From the NCBI GenBank assembly GCA_943842625.1, contig CALTCK010000006.1, positions 116,093 through 180,092 of the forward strand: DNA of 64,000 nucleotides, written 5' to 3'. Below the pieces are notes generated by a model. That model was not told the DNA's origin. It did not search any database and worked only from the letters and a program-made list of their open reading frames with translations. Position numbers and translations under genes: made by a program. Below, piece by piece: positions 26,422 to 34,479 of this stretch (positions are counted from its first letter, which is position 1; every line of letters starts with the position of its first letter). Source of the DNA: an uncultured Flavobacteriaceae bacterium (GTDB lineage Bacteria; Bacteroidota; Bacteroidia; Flavobacteriales; Flavobacteriaceae).

Positions 26422-27891
26422 TTAATAATTATTACTTTCTTTCTTTTTTTTAAATAGCTTGGAAAATAGTGCGTTAATTCCGTCAAAAGTTAGAATCCCT
26501 TGATCTGTTGTTGCTCTGTAGGTTAGCCATATTCCAAGAGGAAGCATAATGAGCGTGTTTAGCCAGGAAGCAATTACAGGATGTAATGTGCCGTCTTCAG
26601 CACTGTTCTTTGCAAAAATTCCAATAAAATGATAGGTCAAAAATAACACGATAGCGATAACCATGGGCAAACCCATTCCACCTTTCCTAATGATAGCTCC
26701 AAGGGGAGCACCCACAAAAAATAGTATGATACAGGTGGCAGCTAAAGCAAATTTTTCATTAAGAGCTATTTCGTATTTATTTAATTGCTTTTCTTTTTTG
26801 GTGTATTCTTTATTTTTTGAATTTACAGCTTGTAACGAGCTTTTTACATTGTTTAAAGCCATTTTTACAATCTCTTTTTGATGTTTAGCAGTAAATATGT
26901 TTAAAAGTGTATCGTTTGGTTTAAAAGAAAGGGTGTCATTTATGGAAGAAATACTTCTTTTCGTTTTATTGTTTCGGGTGAATTTTGTCATACCGGTTCT
27001 AAAATACATGCTATTTGAAAATGCTTTTATTATCTTGGTATATCGTTGCGATTGAGAGTCAATCTCTGCTCTTAATTCCTTAACATTATACATGTTTTGA
27101 TTATTAAGCTTATTTTCTTTATCGATATCTTTATTATTGAATTCAGTTAGATCGATATTAATTACGTATTCTTCAAATGAACTTCGAACAAATTCTTGAC
27201 GAATCTTTCTCATTGGATCTTTGGTGTAAATTTCATTATAATAGTTTCCATTATTTAAAACTAAGGAAAGAGTATTACTGCCTTCTTCAGAGGTTAATTC
27301 TCCGTTGTCAGCTATAATAACAGTATGATTTCCGCTAATTCGATTAGCCTCTTTTTTATGAATTACTACTTCCTCTAAAAAACGATCATTTTCTCCACTT
27401 TTCTCTTTTACCTTTATATTAAAATCATTTCCAATTTGACTAAACTGACCTTCTGCAATTGCCATTGCTGGTTTAAACTGTTGGATATTCCTTCTCAAAT
27501 TTAACCACCTATATTCTGAATAAGGGATAACATTATTGGCAAAGAAAAAAACGAATACACTCAAAAGAACAATAAAAAAAGTTAGGCTTTTCATGGCTCG
27601 CTGTAAAGAAATCCCTGAAGATTTCATGGCTGCAAATTCATAGTTCTCAGAAAAATTTCCAAAAACCATTAACGATGTAACTAGTATGGTAAGTGGTAAT
27701 ACAAGTGGTATGAGTCTTGGAGATACATACCACAAAAATTTAAAAACAATTAATAAGTCCAATCCTCTTCCAGCTAACTCCGAAATATATAACCAAATAC
27801 TTTGAAGAATAAAAATAAACATCAAAATAATAAAGACGCTAAAAAACGTCTTCAAATATGCAGATAAAATATAGCGGTCTAATGTTTTCAT
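26422..27891 (-). CDS. LptF/LptG family LPS export permease
   Basis: A 489-residue YjgP/YjgQ permease. Membrane segments at the N-terminus (LDRYILSAYLKTFFSVFIIL and the next two) and the C-terminus (FALAATCIILFFVGAPLGAI onward) flank a large periplasmic domain (about 130-380). With LptBC it pulls lipopolysaccharide from the inner membrane. The periplasmic part carries an Asn/Lys-rich insertion. It follows lolA after six bases. Confidence 0.92.
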   Translation of the reverse strand: MKTLDRYILSAYLKTFFSVFIILMFIFILQSIWLYISELAGRGLDLLIVFKFLWYVSPRLIPLVLPLTILVTSLMVFGNFSENYEFAAMKSSGISLQRAMKSLTFFIVLLSVFVFFFANNVIPYSEYRWLNLRRNIQQFKPAMAIAEGQFSQIGNDFNIKVKEKSGENDRFLEEVVIHKKEANRISGNHTVIIADNGELTSEEGSNTLSLVLNNGNYYNEIYTKDPMRKIRQEFVRSSFEEYVINIDLTEFNNKDIDKENKLNNQNMYNVKELRAEIDSQSQRYTKIIKAFSNSMYFRTGMTKFTRNNKTKRSISSINDTLSFKPNDTLLNIFTAKHQKEIVKMALNNVKSSLQAVNSKNKEYTKKEKQLNKYEIALNEKFALAATCIILFFVGAPLGAIIRKGGMGLPMVIAIVLFLTYHFIGIFAKNSAEDGTLHPVIASWLNTLIMLPLGIWLTYRATTDQGILTFDGINALFSKLFKKKKESNNY

Positions 27892-27897
27892 TTACAA

Positions 27898-28560
27898 TTA
27901 TTCCAATTTGTTTATGTAATATCCTTGGTTGATATATTTTTCTTCGTCAAATATGAATAAATTTTGAGAAATAGGTTGGTTAGTTTTAAAAGAATTAACA
28001 GTTATGGTATAACTCGTTCCTGAAGAATCGATTTGAATTAATTTATAAATATGTTTTGTTTGCATATCTATTCCCAATAAAATATTTTTTATTTCTGTAT
28101 TAGAATCAATAGGACTTAATTTTATGAATTGAATTTTTCTACCACGAATATTCTGTTGTTTATCCATTTTATAATTATATCCATTTTCATAAAATGTAAG
28201 CATCTCTGAGACTGAAATACTTTTATCTTCTTCTTTACTATAATCAGAAATTGTTACTTCTTCATCCTCTGGTACGATCGTATAAATTGTTTTTCCATCA
28301 AAAATCCTGGTAACACCTAACATATTAAGAACATAATTCTCACCTTTCAATGTGATATTAGCTCTGGTATCTTGTTTTACATTTTCTCTTGTATTTTCAA
28401 GACTGTATTTAAAATCTATCTGAATGTTTTCATAACTTTTAACTTTGTTAGATACCTCGCTTAGTAATGATTGTGTATTTTGAGCCTTTAAGCTACTTAT
28501 CATTAAAAAAAGTGAAAAAATTGAGACTATAATTTTTGCTTTAAAGTTCATTGAGTTCAT
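27898..28560 (-). CDS. LolA-like outer-membrane lipoprotein carrier
   Basis: A 220-residue periplasmic protein with a cleavable signal (FKAKIIVSIFSLFLMISSLKAQ). The LolA/LolB-like fold is suggested by QIDFKYSLENTRENVKQ, FDGKTIYTIVPEDEEVTISD and the late TSYTITVNSFKTNQPI. It should carry lipoproteins between membranes. The start could be the ATG at 28560 or the one at 28551; both overlap the end of ftsK. Confidence 0.85.
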   Translation of the reverse strand: MNSMNFKAKIIVSIFSLFLMISSLKAQNTQSLLSEVSNKVKSYENIQIDFKYSLENTRENVKQDTRANITLKGENYVLNMLGVTRIFDGKTIYTIVPEDEEVTISDYSKEEDKSISVSEMLTFYENGYNYKMDKQQNIRGRKIQFIKLSPIDSNTEIKNILLGIDMQTKHIYKLIQIDSSGTSYTITVNSFKTNQPISQNLFIFDEEKYINQGYYINKLE

Positions 28561-30928
28561 TTTCTAAATGTTGATTTAGTGCTTCTAGATTTAAAATAAG
28601 CACTTGTCTTGCTTTGCTCCCCTCAAAAGGACCTACGATTCCAGAGGCCTCTAATTGATCGATGATTCGCCCAGCTCGGTTATAACCTAGTTTCAGTTTT
28701 CTTTGTAATAATGAAGTGCTTCCTTGTTGTGCAATAACAAGAACTTCTGCCGCTTCTCTAAATAATTTATCTCGTTCACTAATATCATTATCAATACTAG
28801 TACCACCTCCTTCTTCACCTACATATTCTGGTAATAGATAAGCGTCTGGATATGCTTTTTGTGAGCCAATATAATCTGTTATATCTGCTACTTCTGGAGT
28901 ATCTACAAACGCACACTGAAGCCTAATTAAATCGTTACCTTGCGTGTATAGCATGTCTCCACGACCAATCAATTGGTCTGCTCCTGAATTATCTAATATA
29001 GTTCTAGAATCAATTTTGCTAGTTACTCTAAAGGCGATTCGTGCAGGAAAATTAGCTTTAATAATACCGGTAATTACATTTACAGAAGGTCTCTGTGTAG
29101 CAACAATCAAGTGAATTCCAATTGCTCTGGCTAATTGAGCTAAGCGAGCAATAGGAGTTTCTACCTCTTTTCCAGCTGTCATAATTAAATCTGCAAACTC
29201 ATCAATTACTAAAACTATATAAGGTAAAAAACGATGTCCATCGTTTGGATTTAATTTGCGAGTTTTAAATTTAGTATTGTATTCTTTTATGTTACGAACC
29301 ATTGCCTCCTTTAGTAAGTCATAGCGCGTATCCATTTCAATACACAATGAATTTAGGGTGTTTACAACTTTGGTCGTATCTGTTATGATCGCCTCTTCTG
29401 TATCTGGAAGTTTTGCTAAAAAATGTCTTTCTATTTTATTAAATAGGGTAAGTTCAACCTTTTTAGGATCTACCAATACAAACTTTACTTCAGCAGGATG
29501 TTTTTTATAAAGTAAGGAAGATAAAATTGCATTTAAACCCACAGATTTTCCTTGTCCAGTTGCACCTGCCATAAGTAAATGGGGCATTTTAGCTAAATCT
29601 ACCACAAAAGTTTCGTTACTAATCGTTTTTCCGAATGCAATAGGAAGCTCCATTTCGGCATTTTGAAATTTTGGTGAAGCTATAACTGATCGCATTGAAA
29701 CAATACTAGGGTTTTTATTCGGAACTTCAATTCCAATAGTTCCTCTTCCAGGAATTGGAGCGATAATCCTAATCCCCAATGCCGATAGGGAGAGTGCTAT
29801 ATCATCTTCCAGATTTTTAATTTTTGAAATTCTGATTCCAGCTTCTGGAACGATTTCGTAAAGAGTCACTGTTGGACCAACGGTAGCTTTGATACTTGCA
29901 ATGCCTATTTTATAATTATTTAGGGTACTTACAATTTTATTTTTATTTTCCTCAAGTTCTTCTTGATTAATAGTAATTCCAGAATTAGTTGTGTATTCTT
30001 TAAGTAATTCAATAGTTGGAAATTTATATCTGCTTAAATCTAACTTCGGATCAAACTCACCAAAATCGCTAACTAGTTTATCGCTCAAGTTTTTTTCTAC
30101 AATTACTTCCTCAGAGGCTTCCTCAACAATCATAGCCACATCTTCATCGTTTTTATTAACGATTGGTTTTTTCTCGTGAACAGGCGAAGAATTTATATCG
30201 GTAAATTCAGTATTTAAACTTGGTGATTCTATTTCTTTATTTTGAGTTGATAAAGGTACTTCGTTATGATCTAGGTCTTTATCACTTTTTTTTTCAGAAT
30301 TTGTTGGTGTAAATTTAAAGTCTGATTTTATTTCTTCCTTAGTTTTTTTTATTAAACTGATAAAATGTTCTGGAGTTATTTCTAACCTTACAATAACATA
30401 AACTAAAAATAAAAATGACATCAATAAAACAGCTCCAATAAAGCCAAGATAATCTTGTAATAAATCATTAATCTCAAAACCTATAACTCCACTAAATAAG
30501 GGGTTTATATTTGGAAAGAATCCAAATAAAATAGAAATCCAAAGAGTCACTAAACTACCCCAAAACCAATACTTAGATAGTTTTGTTTTATTAACATCAA
30601 AAAAGTAAAAAATTCCTGTAAGTATGAGCAAATAAGCAATGATTAAGGAAGCTATACCGAAACCGTTATAAACAAATAAATCTCCAATATTAGCTCCAAA
30701 GGTGCTTAACCAATTTTGAGTAATATTTTCTCTATTTGTAAAATCCCCAATAATATCTTGGTCTGCTTTCCAAGAAAATAAATAGGATATAAATGACAAA
30801 AAAAGAGCAATACCAAGGATAAATAAGAAAGCTCCCCAAATAATTTTTTGTTGTTTGGTTAAAACAAAACTTATTTTCATTCTGGTGTTTTTTGAAATTT
30901 GTTTAGCTTTTTTCTTATTTTGGATCAT
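28541..30928 (-). CDS. ftsK: DNA translocase FtsK/SpoIIIE
   Basis: This 795-residue division and chromosome-segregation motor has four N-terminal membrane segments (about 30-185), a charged linker (about 190-300), and a RecA-like motor with Walker A GATGQGKS (about 455-462) and Walker B IVLVIDEFADLI (about 575). The C-terminal winged-helix gamma domain (STSLLQRKLKLGYNRAGRII) reads oriented DNA motifs. Shorter than E. coli FtsK because of the short linker, as usual in Bacteroidota. Upstream dgkA and downstream lolA complete a conserved run. Confidence 0.97.
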   Translation of the reverse strand: MIQNKKKAKQISKNTRMKISFVLTKQQKIIWGAFLFILGIALFLSFISYLFSWKADQDIIGDFTNRENITQNWLSTFGANIGDLFVYNGFGIASLIIAYLLILTGIFYFFDVNKTKLSKYWFWGSLVTLWISILFGFFPNINPLFSGVIGFEINDLLQDYLGFIGAVLLMSFLFLVYVIVRLEITPEHFISLIKKTKEEIKSDFKFTPTNSEKKSDKDLDHNEVPLSTQNKEIESPSLNTEFTDINSSPVHEKKPIVNKNDEDVAMIVEEASEEVIVEKNLSDKLVSDFGEFDPKLDLSRYKFPTIELLKEYTTNSGITINQEELEENKNKIVSTLNNYKIGIASIKATVGPTVTLYEIVPEAGIRISKIKNLEDDIALSLSALGIRIIAPIPGRGTIGIEVPNKNPSIVSMRSVIASPKFQNAEMELPIAFGKTISNETFVVDLAKMPHLLMAGATGQGKSVGLNAILSSLLYKKHPAEVKFVLVDPKKVELTLFNKIERHFLAKLPDTEEAIITDTTKVVNTLNSLCIEMDTRYDLLKEAMVRNIKEYNTKFKTRKLNPNDGHRFLPYIVLVIDEFADLIMTAGKEVETPIARLAQLARAIGIHLIVATQRPSVNVITGIIKANFPARIAFRVTSKIDSRTILDNSGADQLIGRGDMLYTQGNDLIRLQCAFVDTPEVADITDYIGSQKAYPDAYLLPEYVGEEGGGTSIDNDISERDKLFREAAEVLVIAQQGSTSLLQRKLKLGYNRAGRIIDQLEASGIVGPFEGSKARQVLILNLEALNQHLENELNEL

Positions 30929-31020
30929 TAACTATTGACTTGTATTTTAACAAAAATACAAATATCAGTCGTTTCAAACTAAAATAGTTTTTTGTTTTCT
31001 TAAAATTATAAATTCTAAAA

Positions 31021-31389
31021 TTAAATTTTAGGAATATATATAACGATGGCAATCAAAATTGCAGCGATTCCACTAAAAAAAATTGCGCCAGCAGCCACAT
31101 CTTTAATATAACCAATTTTTTTATGATGATTTGGATGAATAAAATCAGCTATCTTTTCAATAGCAGTGTTTAGTGCTTCTGTACCCAATACCAGCCCAAT
31201 TGCTAATAGCTGAATAAGCCACTCAGTATTTGAAATGTCGAAATAGAATCCTGCACAAGTTACTAAAATAGTTACAACAATTTGTACCTTAATACTAGCT
31301 TCATTTTTAATTAAAAGCAGGGCACCCTTAGCAGCAATTCCAATACTTTTTATACGATTGATAAAGAATGAATCTTTTTTTTGCATCAT
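31021..31389 (-). CDS. dgkA: diacylglycerol kinase family protein
   Basis: A small polytopic kinase with three membrane helices that phosphorylates diacylglycerol or undecaprenol. The active-site helix reads GTEALNTAIEKIADF, followed by IKDVAAGAIFFSG. The start at 31389 (MMQKKD) is preferred; a longer frame upstream would run through a terminator hairpin. About 122 residues, normal for the family. Confidence 0.92.
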   Translation of the reverse strand: MMQKKDSFFINRIKSIGIAAKGALLLIKNEASIKVQIVVTILVTCAGFYFDISNTEWLIQLLAIGLVLGTEALNTAIEKIADFIHPNHHKKIGYIKDVAAGAIFFSGIAAILIAIVIYIPKI

Positions 31390-31410
31390 TTTAAAATGAG
31401 CATCAAAAAT

Positions 31411-31461
31411 AAAATAAAAAACAATGACCTCCAATCATTTAATGATTAAAGGTCATTGTTT
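31411..31461 (-). terminator. long intrinsic terminator of the repeat-lipoprotein gene
   Basis: Perfect 12-base stem AAACAATGACCT/AGGTCATTGTTT with an inner ATCATT/AATGAT hairpin in the loop. On the minus strand it is followed by a T-rich tract, about 30 bases after the stop of the lipoprotein gene. Confidence 0.85.
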
Positions 31462-31493
31462 ACAATCACAACAAAAAACAAATATTACTTAAT

Positions 31494-32873
31494 TCAATCA
31501 CATCGGTCACCGTATGCTCCCTCAAGAATACCCTGCCAAACAGTAAAGATTTCATTATCAATTCTTATATCTAAGGGGTAAATAAGTTCTCCACCTATAC
31601 TTAATTTATAATCCACATGCTCATTACTATTTACAGACCATACCTGCCCATCAACAATCATTTCAATTGGAAAGACATATTCATAACAGAATGTATCCGA
31701 AAAACAGGGGTTTATCCATTCAATATTCTCACTACATTCTGGCATGTCATTGATTACTATTTTTATAAAATCATTTTCTAAGCCTGATGAAGGAAAATCA
31801 TTTATAGTAATTGGAAGATCAGATAATTGAAAATAATCATAGAATACATCATCTCTAAAATAAATTTCAAAAAATTCTTGTCCGTTTGTATTATCAAAAT
31901 CAAAATCCAACAAAAGGTTGTAGGTAGATCCATCGTCATTGCATTCGCCAGCAACTAAGTCTAAAGAAATAATTTCACAATTACTTCCCTGACCACTACA
32001 ATTAGGAGGTAACCATTCTATTTCTTTACAACAATCTGTAATATCGTTAATGCAAACCTTTACATAATCATAATCAAGACCACTTGTCGGAAAATTGATG
32101 ATGGTTAATGGTAAAGACGATAGTGGAAAATAACCAATCAACTCATCATTTCTAGCATACAGATCAAAATACTCTTGTTCTCCAATTTCTTCGTATTGAA
32201 AGTTAATAGTCATGTTGTAGGTGTTATCATCATTACAGTCACCGGTAACAACCTCTAAATCGTATATAGCACATTCTGTGTTATTTTCACAATTCACTAA
32301 ATCACTCTCCGTAAAACCTTCACAAAAAGCATAGCATGAGTTTGGGAATGTGACAACCATTAAAGAATCATTAGCTATTATTTCAACACAAACGGGATCA
32401 TATTCTTCAGTACAAATACAAGGATCATTAAAATAACAATTGGTTATTAAATTCGTAAACTCTTCCTCATTATTGATAGTTTGTACTAAAAGTTCATTAC
32501 TTTCCGAATCATATAATATTACATCAAACGGAAAAACAACACCAGTGATGAAGAGTTCTTCCGAAGAATTTATAATGATACTAACTAATTCATCTATTGA
32601 GTTTACAGTTACTATTACTTCATTATTATAAGTCAGGCTTAAAGGATATACGAACTCAAAACAAAAATCAAATACAAGATTATTTGTTGGATTCATCTCT
32701 TGATTAGCTGATCCATCTTCATTATAATGATTTCTCAACTGATTGATTGCACTTTGCATAGAAGTGCTTTGGTGTACTTCTACTAATTCTATACTACTCT
32801 CGTCGTTAGTGCAAGCAATAAAAATTGATGAACATAACAAAGAAGTTAAAATTAGTTTTATATACTTTTTCAT
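31494..32873 (-). CDS. Cys-rich repeat lipoprotein with Kazal-like segment, function unknown
   Basis: A 459-residue lipoprotein (lipobox IAC, C21). Residues about 68-150 and about 395-450 are related copies of one module (FCFEFVYPLSL / FCYEYVFPIEM). Residues about 152-197 look like a Kazal-type motif: CICTEEYDPVCVE, then TFPNSCYAFCEG, then C. Two tandem repeats of about 92 residues follow (about 202-293 and 299-390), sharing GDCNDD/GECNDD, PLSSLPLTI/QLSDLPITI and FPTSGL/FPSSGL. It is head-to-head with an ECF sigma/FecR/TonB trio, which suggests a surface ligand-binding or protein-interaction role. Confidence 0.8.
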   Translation of the reverse strand: MKKYIKLILTSLLCSSIFIACTNDESSIELVEVHQSTSMQSAINQLRNHYNEDGSANQEMNPTNNLVFDFCFEFVYPLSLTYNNEVIVTVNSIDELVSIIINSSEELFITGVVFPFDVILYDSESNELLVQTINNEEEFTNLITNCYFNDPCICTEEYDPVCVEIIANDSLMVVTFPNSCYAFCEGFTESDLVNCENNTECAIYDLEVVTGDCNDDNTYNMTINFQYEEIGEQEYFDLYARNDELIGYFPLSSLPLTIINFPTSGLDYDYVKVCINDITDCCKEIEWLPPNCSGQGSNCEIISLDLVAGECNDDGSTYNLLLDFDFDNTNGQEFFEIYFRDDVFYDYFQLSDLPITINDFPSSGLENDFIKIVINDMPECSENIEWINPCFSDTFCYEYVFPIEMIVDGQVWSVNSNEHVDYKLSIGGELIYPLDIRIDNEIFTVWQGILEGAYGDRCD

Positions 32874-32958
32874 TGAATTAAGTTAGTTTTATTAGCTATT
32901 ATGTATAAAACATTTAAAATATATTTTACCCTACCAAAAAACATTTTTATTTTTTGTA

Positions 32959-32966
32959 TAGCTTTG
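32959..32966 (+). promoter_or_regulatory. promoter -7 element of the ECF sigma gene
   Basis: TAGCTTTG matches TAnnTTTG and lies 23 bases before the ATG at 32990. It also shows that an in-frame TTG at 32954 cannot be the start. Confidence 0.55.
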
Positions 32967-32989
32967 TTGTCTATATTTACAAATTAATC

Positions 32990-33502
32990 ATGATTAAAGA
33001 TCTAAATAATATTTGTAGTGATGTAGTTTTTGAAAAACTATTCCACAAATATGCAAAAGATTTAAGAAGATTTTTGTTTTTTAAAACAAAAGATATTGAT
33101 TTAGCGGAAGATATTTTGCAAGATGCATTCATTAAGCTCTGGGATAATTGTGCCACTGTTAATTATGACAAGTCAAAGAGTTTTTTATTTACAGTGGCTA
33201 ATAATTTGTTTTTAAACATCAAAAAACACGAAAAAGTGGTGGTTCAACATCAAAAGACTACAACAAAATTAAGTAATCAGGAATCACCTGAATTTATAAT
33301 GTTAGAAAAAGAATTTCTAGCAAAAATTGAAAAAGCAATTTCTGATTTACCTGAAAAACAAAAAGAAGTTTTTTTATTGAGTAGAATTGAAAAAAAGAAA
33401 TATAGAGAAATAGCTGAAATACTTGGGATTTCAGTAAAAGCTGTAGAAAAAAGAATGCACTTAGCATTACTTAAAATGAAAGAAAAAATAGGGAATATTT
33501 AA
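32990..33502 (+). CDS. ECF RNA polymerase sigma factor (FecI-like, Bacteroidota type)
   Basis: A 170-residue sigma-70 family factor. Region 2 is FEKLFHKYAKDLRRFLFFKT and LAEDILQDAFIKLWDN; region 4 is LPEKQKEVFLLSRIEKKKY followed by the helix-turn-helix REIAEILGISVKAVEKRM. It should direct transcription of its own cluster when released from the downstream FecR. Start chosen at the ATG after the promoter. Confidence 0.93.
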   Translation: MIKDLNNICSDVVFEKLFHKYAKDLRRFLFFKTKDIDLAEDILQDAFIKLWDNCATVNYDKSKSFLFTVANNLFLNIKKHEKVVVQHQKTTTKLSNQESPEFIMLEKEFLAKIEKAISDLPEKQKEVFLLSRIEKKKYREIAEILGISVKAVEKRMHLALLKMKEKIGNI

Positions 33503-33555
33503 AAACAGTAATTTTAAGTAGGGTAAATTTATTTAAAGTTGTTTTAGTATTGATT

Positions 33556-34470
33556 ATGGAGAATAAAATAAACAATAAAGAATATTTTTTAGCCAAATGG
33601 TTAGAGGGCGAATTGACAGATCATGAATTAAAACAATTGGTATCATCAAATGATTATCAGTTGTATTTAAATTTAAGAAGAGGCCTTAGTAACTTTGAAT
33701 TGTTAGAGCAACCACTCAATTCTTCTCTGAAGAAAATTAAAAACAGAATTTTTAATAAAAGAAAAGCTACAAGCATTAAAATCAATTATAAATGGGCTCT
33801 TTCAATTGCCGCGTCACTAGCGATCATATTTGGATTGTTTTTCTTAATGCCTTCAAGTGAAATTAGCCACTCAACTGCATTTGGACAGCAAAAAGTAATA
33901 GAATTACCTGATGGGTCTTTAGTTACTATCAACTCAAAATCTACAATAGAATTTAATCCTGATTCATGGCAATCAAGTAGAATTTTAAATTTATCGGGTG
34001 AAGCTTTTTTTAAAGTAAAAAAAGGTAGCCAATTTACTGTAAATACATCTAATGGTGACGTAGTCGTACTTGGAACAGAGTTTAATGTGAATTCATCACA
34101 CAATTTTTTTGAAGTCATTTGTTACGAAGGAAAAGTAAAAGTAGAAAAAAATTCAAAAGCTTACATATTGACACCTGGAAAAATTATAAGAAAATTTAAT
34201 GAAAATAAATTAGAAGAAAATTTCACAAATAAAAATTTTCCTGACTGGACTAAAGGAGAAAGTTCATTTATCAGTGTTCCTCTCGAATTTGTAATCGCAG
34301 CTATCGAAAAGCAATATAACTTAGTTGTTCTTGCTGACGATATAGATACAACAAGAGTTTATACTGGTAGCTTTACACATAACAATTTAGATGTAGCTTT
34401 AGCCTCAGTCTTTAAAACAATGAATATAAAATACCTTAAAAAGGATAATGGAATAATTAGTCTCGAATAA
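33556..34470 (+). CDS. FecR family anti-sigma regulator
   Basis: A 304-residue inner-membrane anti-sigma factor. The N-terminal cytoplasmic part (YFLAKWLEGELTDHELKQLV) binds the sigma factor. One membrane helix (about 80-98; WALSIAASLAIIFGLFFLM) precedes the periplasmic FecR domain (KVIELPDGSLVTINSKSTIE, LSGEAFFKVKKG, VVLGTEFNV) and a C-terminal DUF4974-like segment (VPLEFVIAAIEKQYNL). ATG at 33556 preferred over an upstream TTG. Confidence 0.93.
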   Translation: MENKINNKEYFLAKWLEGELTDHELKQLVSSNDYQLYLNLRRGLSNFELLEQPLNSSLKKIKNRIFNKRKATSIKINYKWALSIAASLAIIFGLFFLMPSSEISHSTAFGQQKVIELPDGSLVTINSKSTIEFNPDSWQSSRILNLSGEAFFKVKKGSQFTVNTSNGDVVVLGTEFNVNSSHNFFEVICYEGKVKVEKNSKAYILTPGKIIRKFNENKLEENFTNKNFPDWTKGESSFISVPLEFVIAAIEKQYNLVVLADDIDTTRVYTGSFTHNNLDVALASVFKTMNIKYLKKDNGIISLE

Positions 34471-34479
34471 AATGTATCG

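Noticed and set aside
32954..32989. Upstream TTG start for the ECF sigma gene
   Set aside because: It precedes the TAGCTTTG promoter element; the ATG at 32990 gives the usual family N-terminus.
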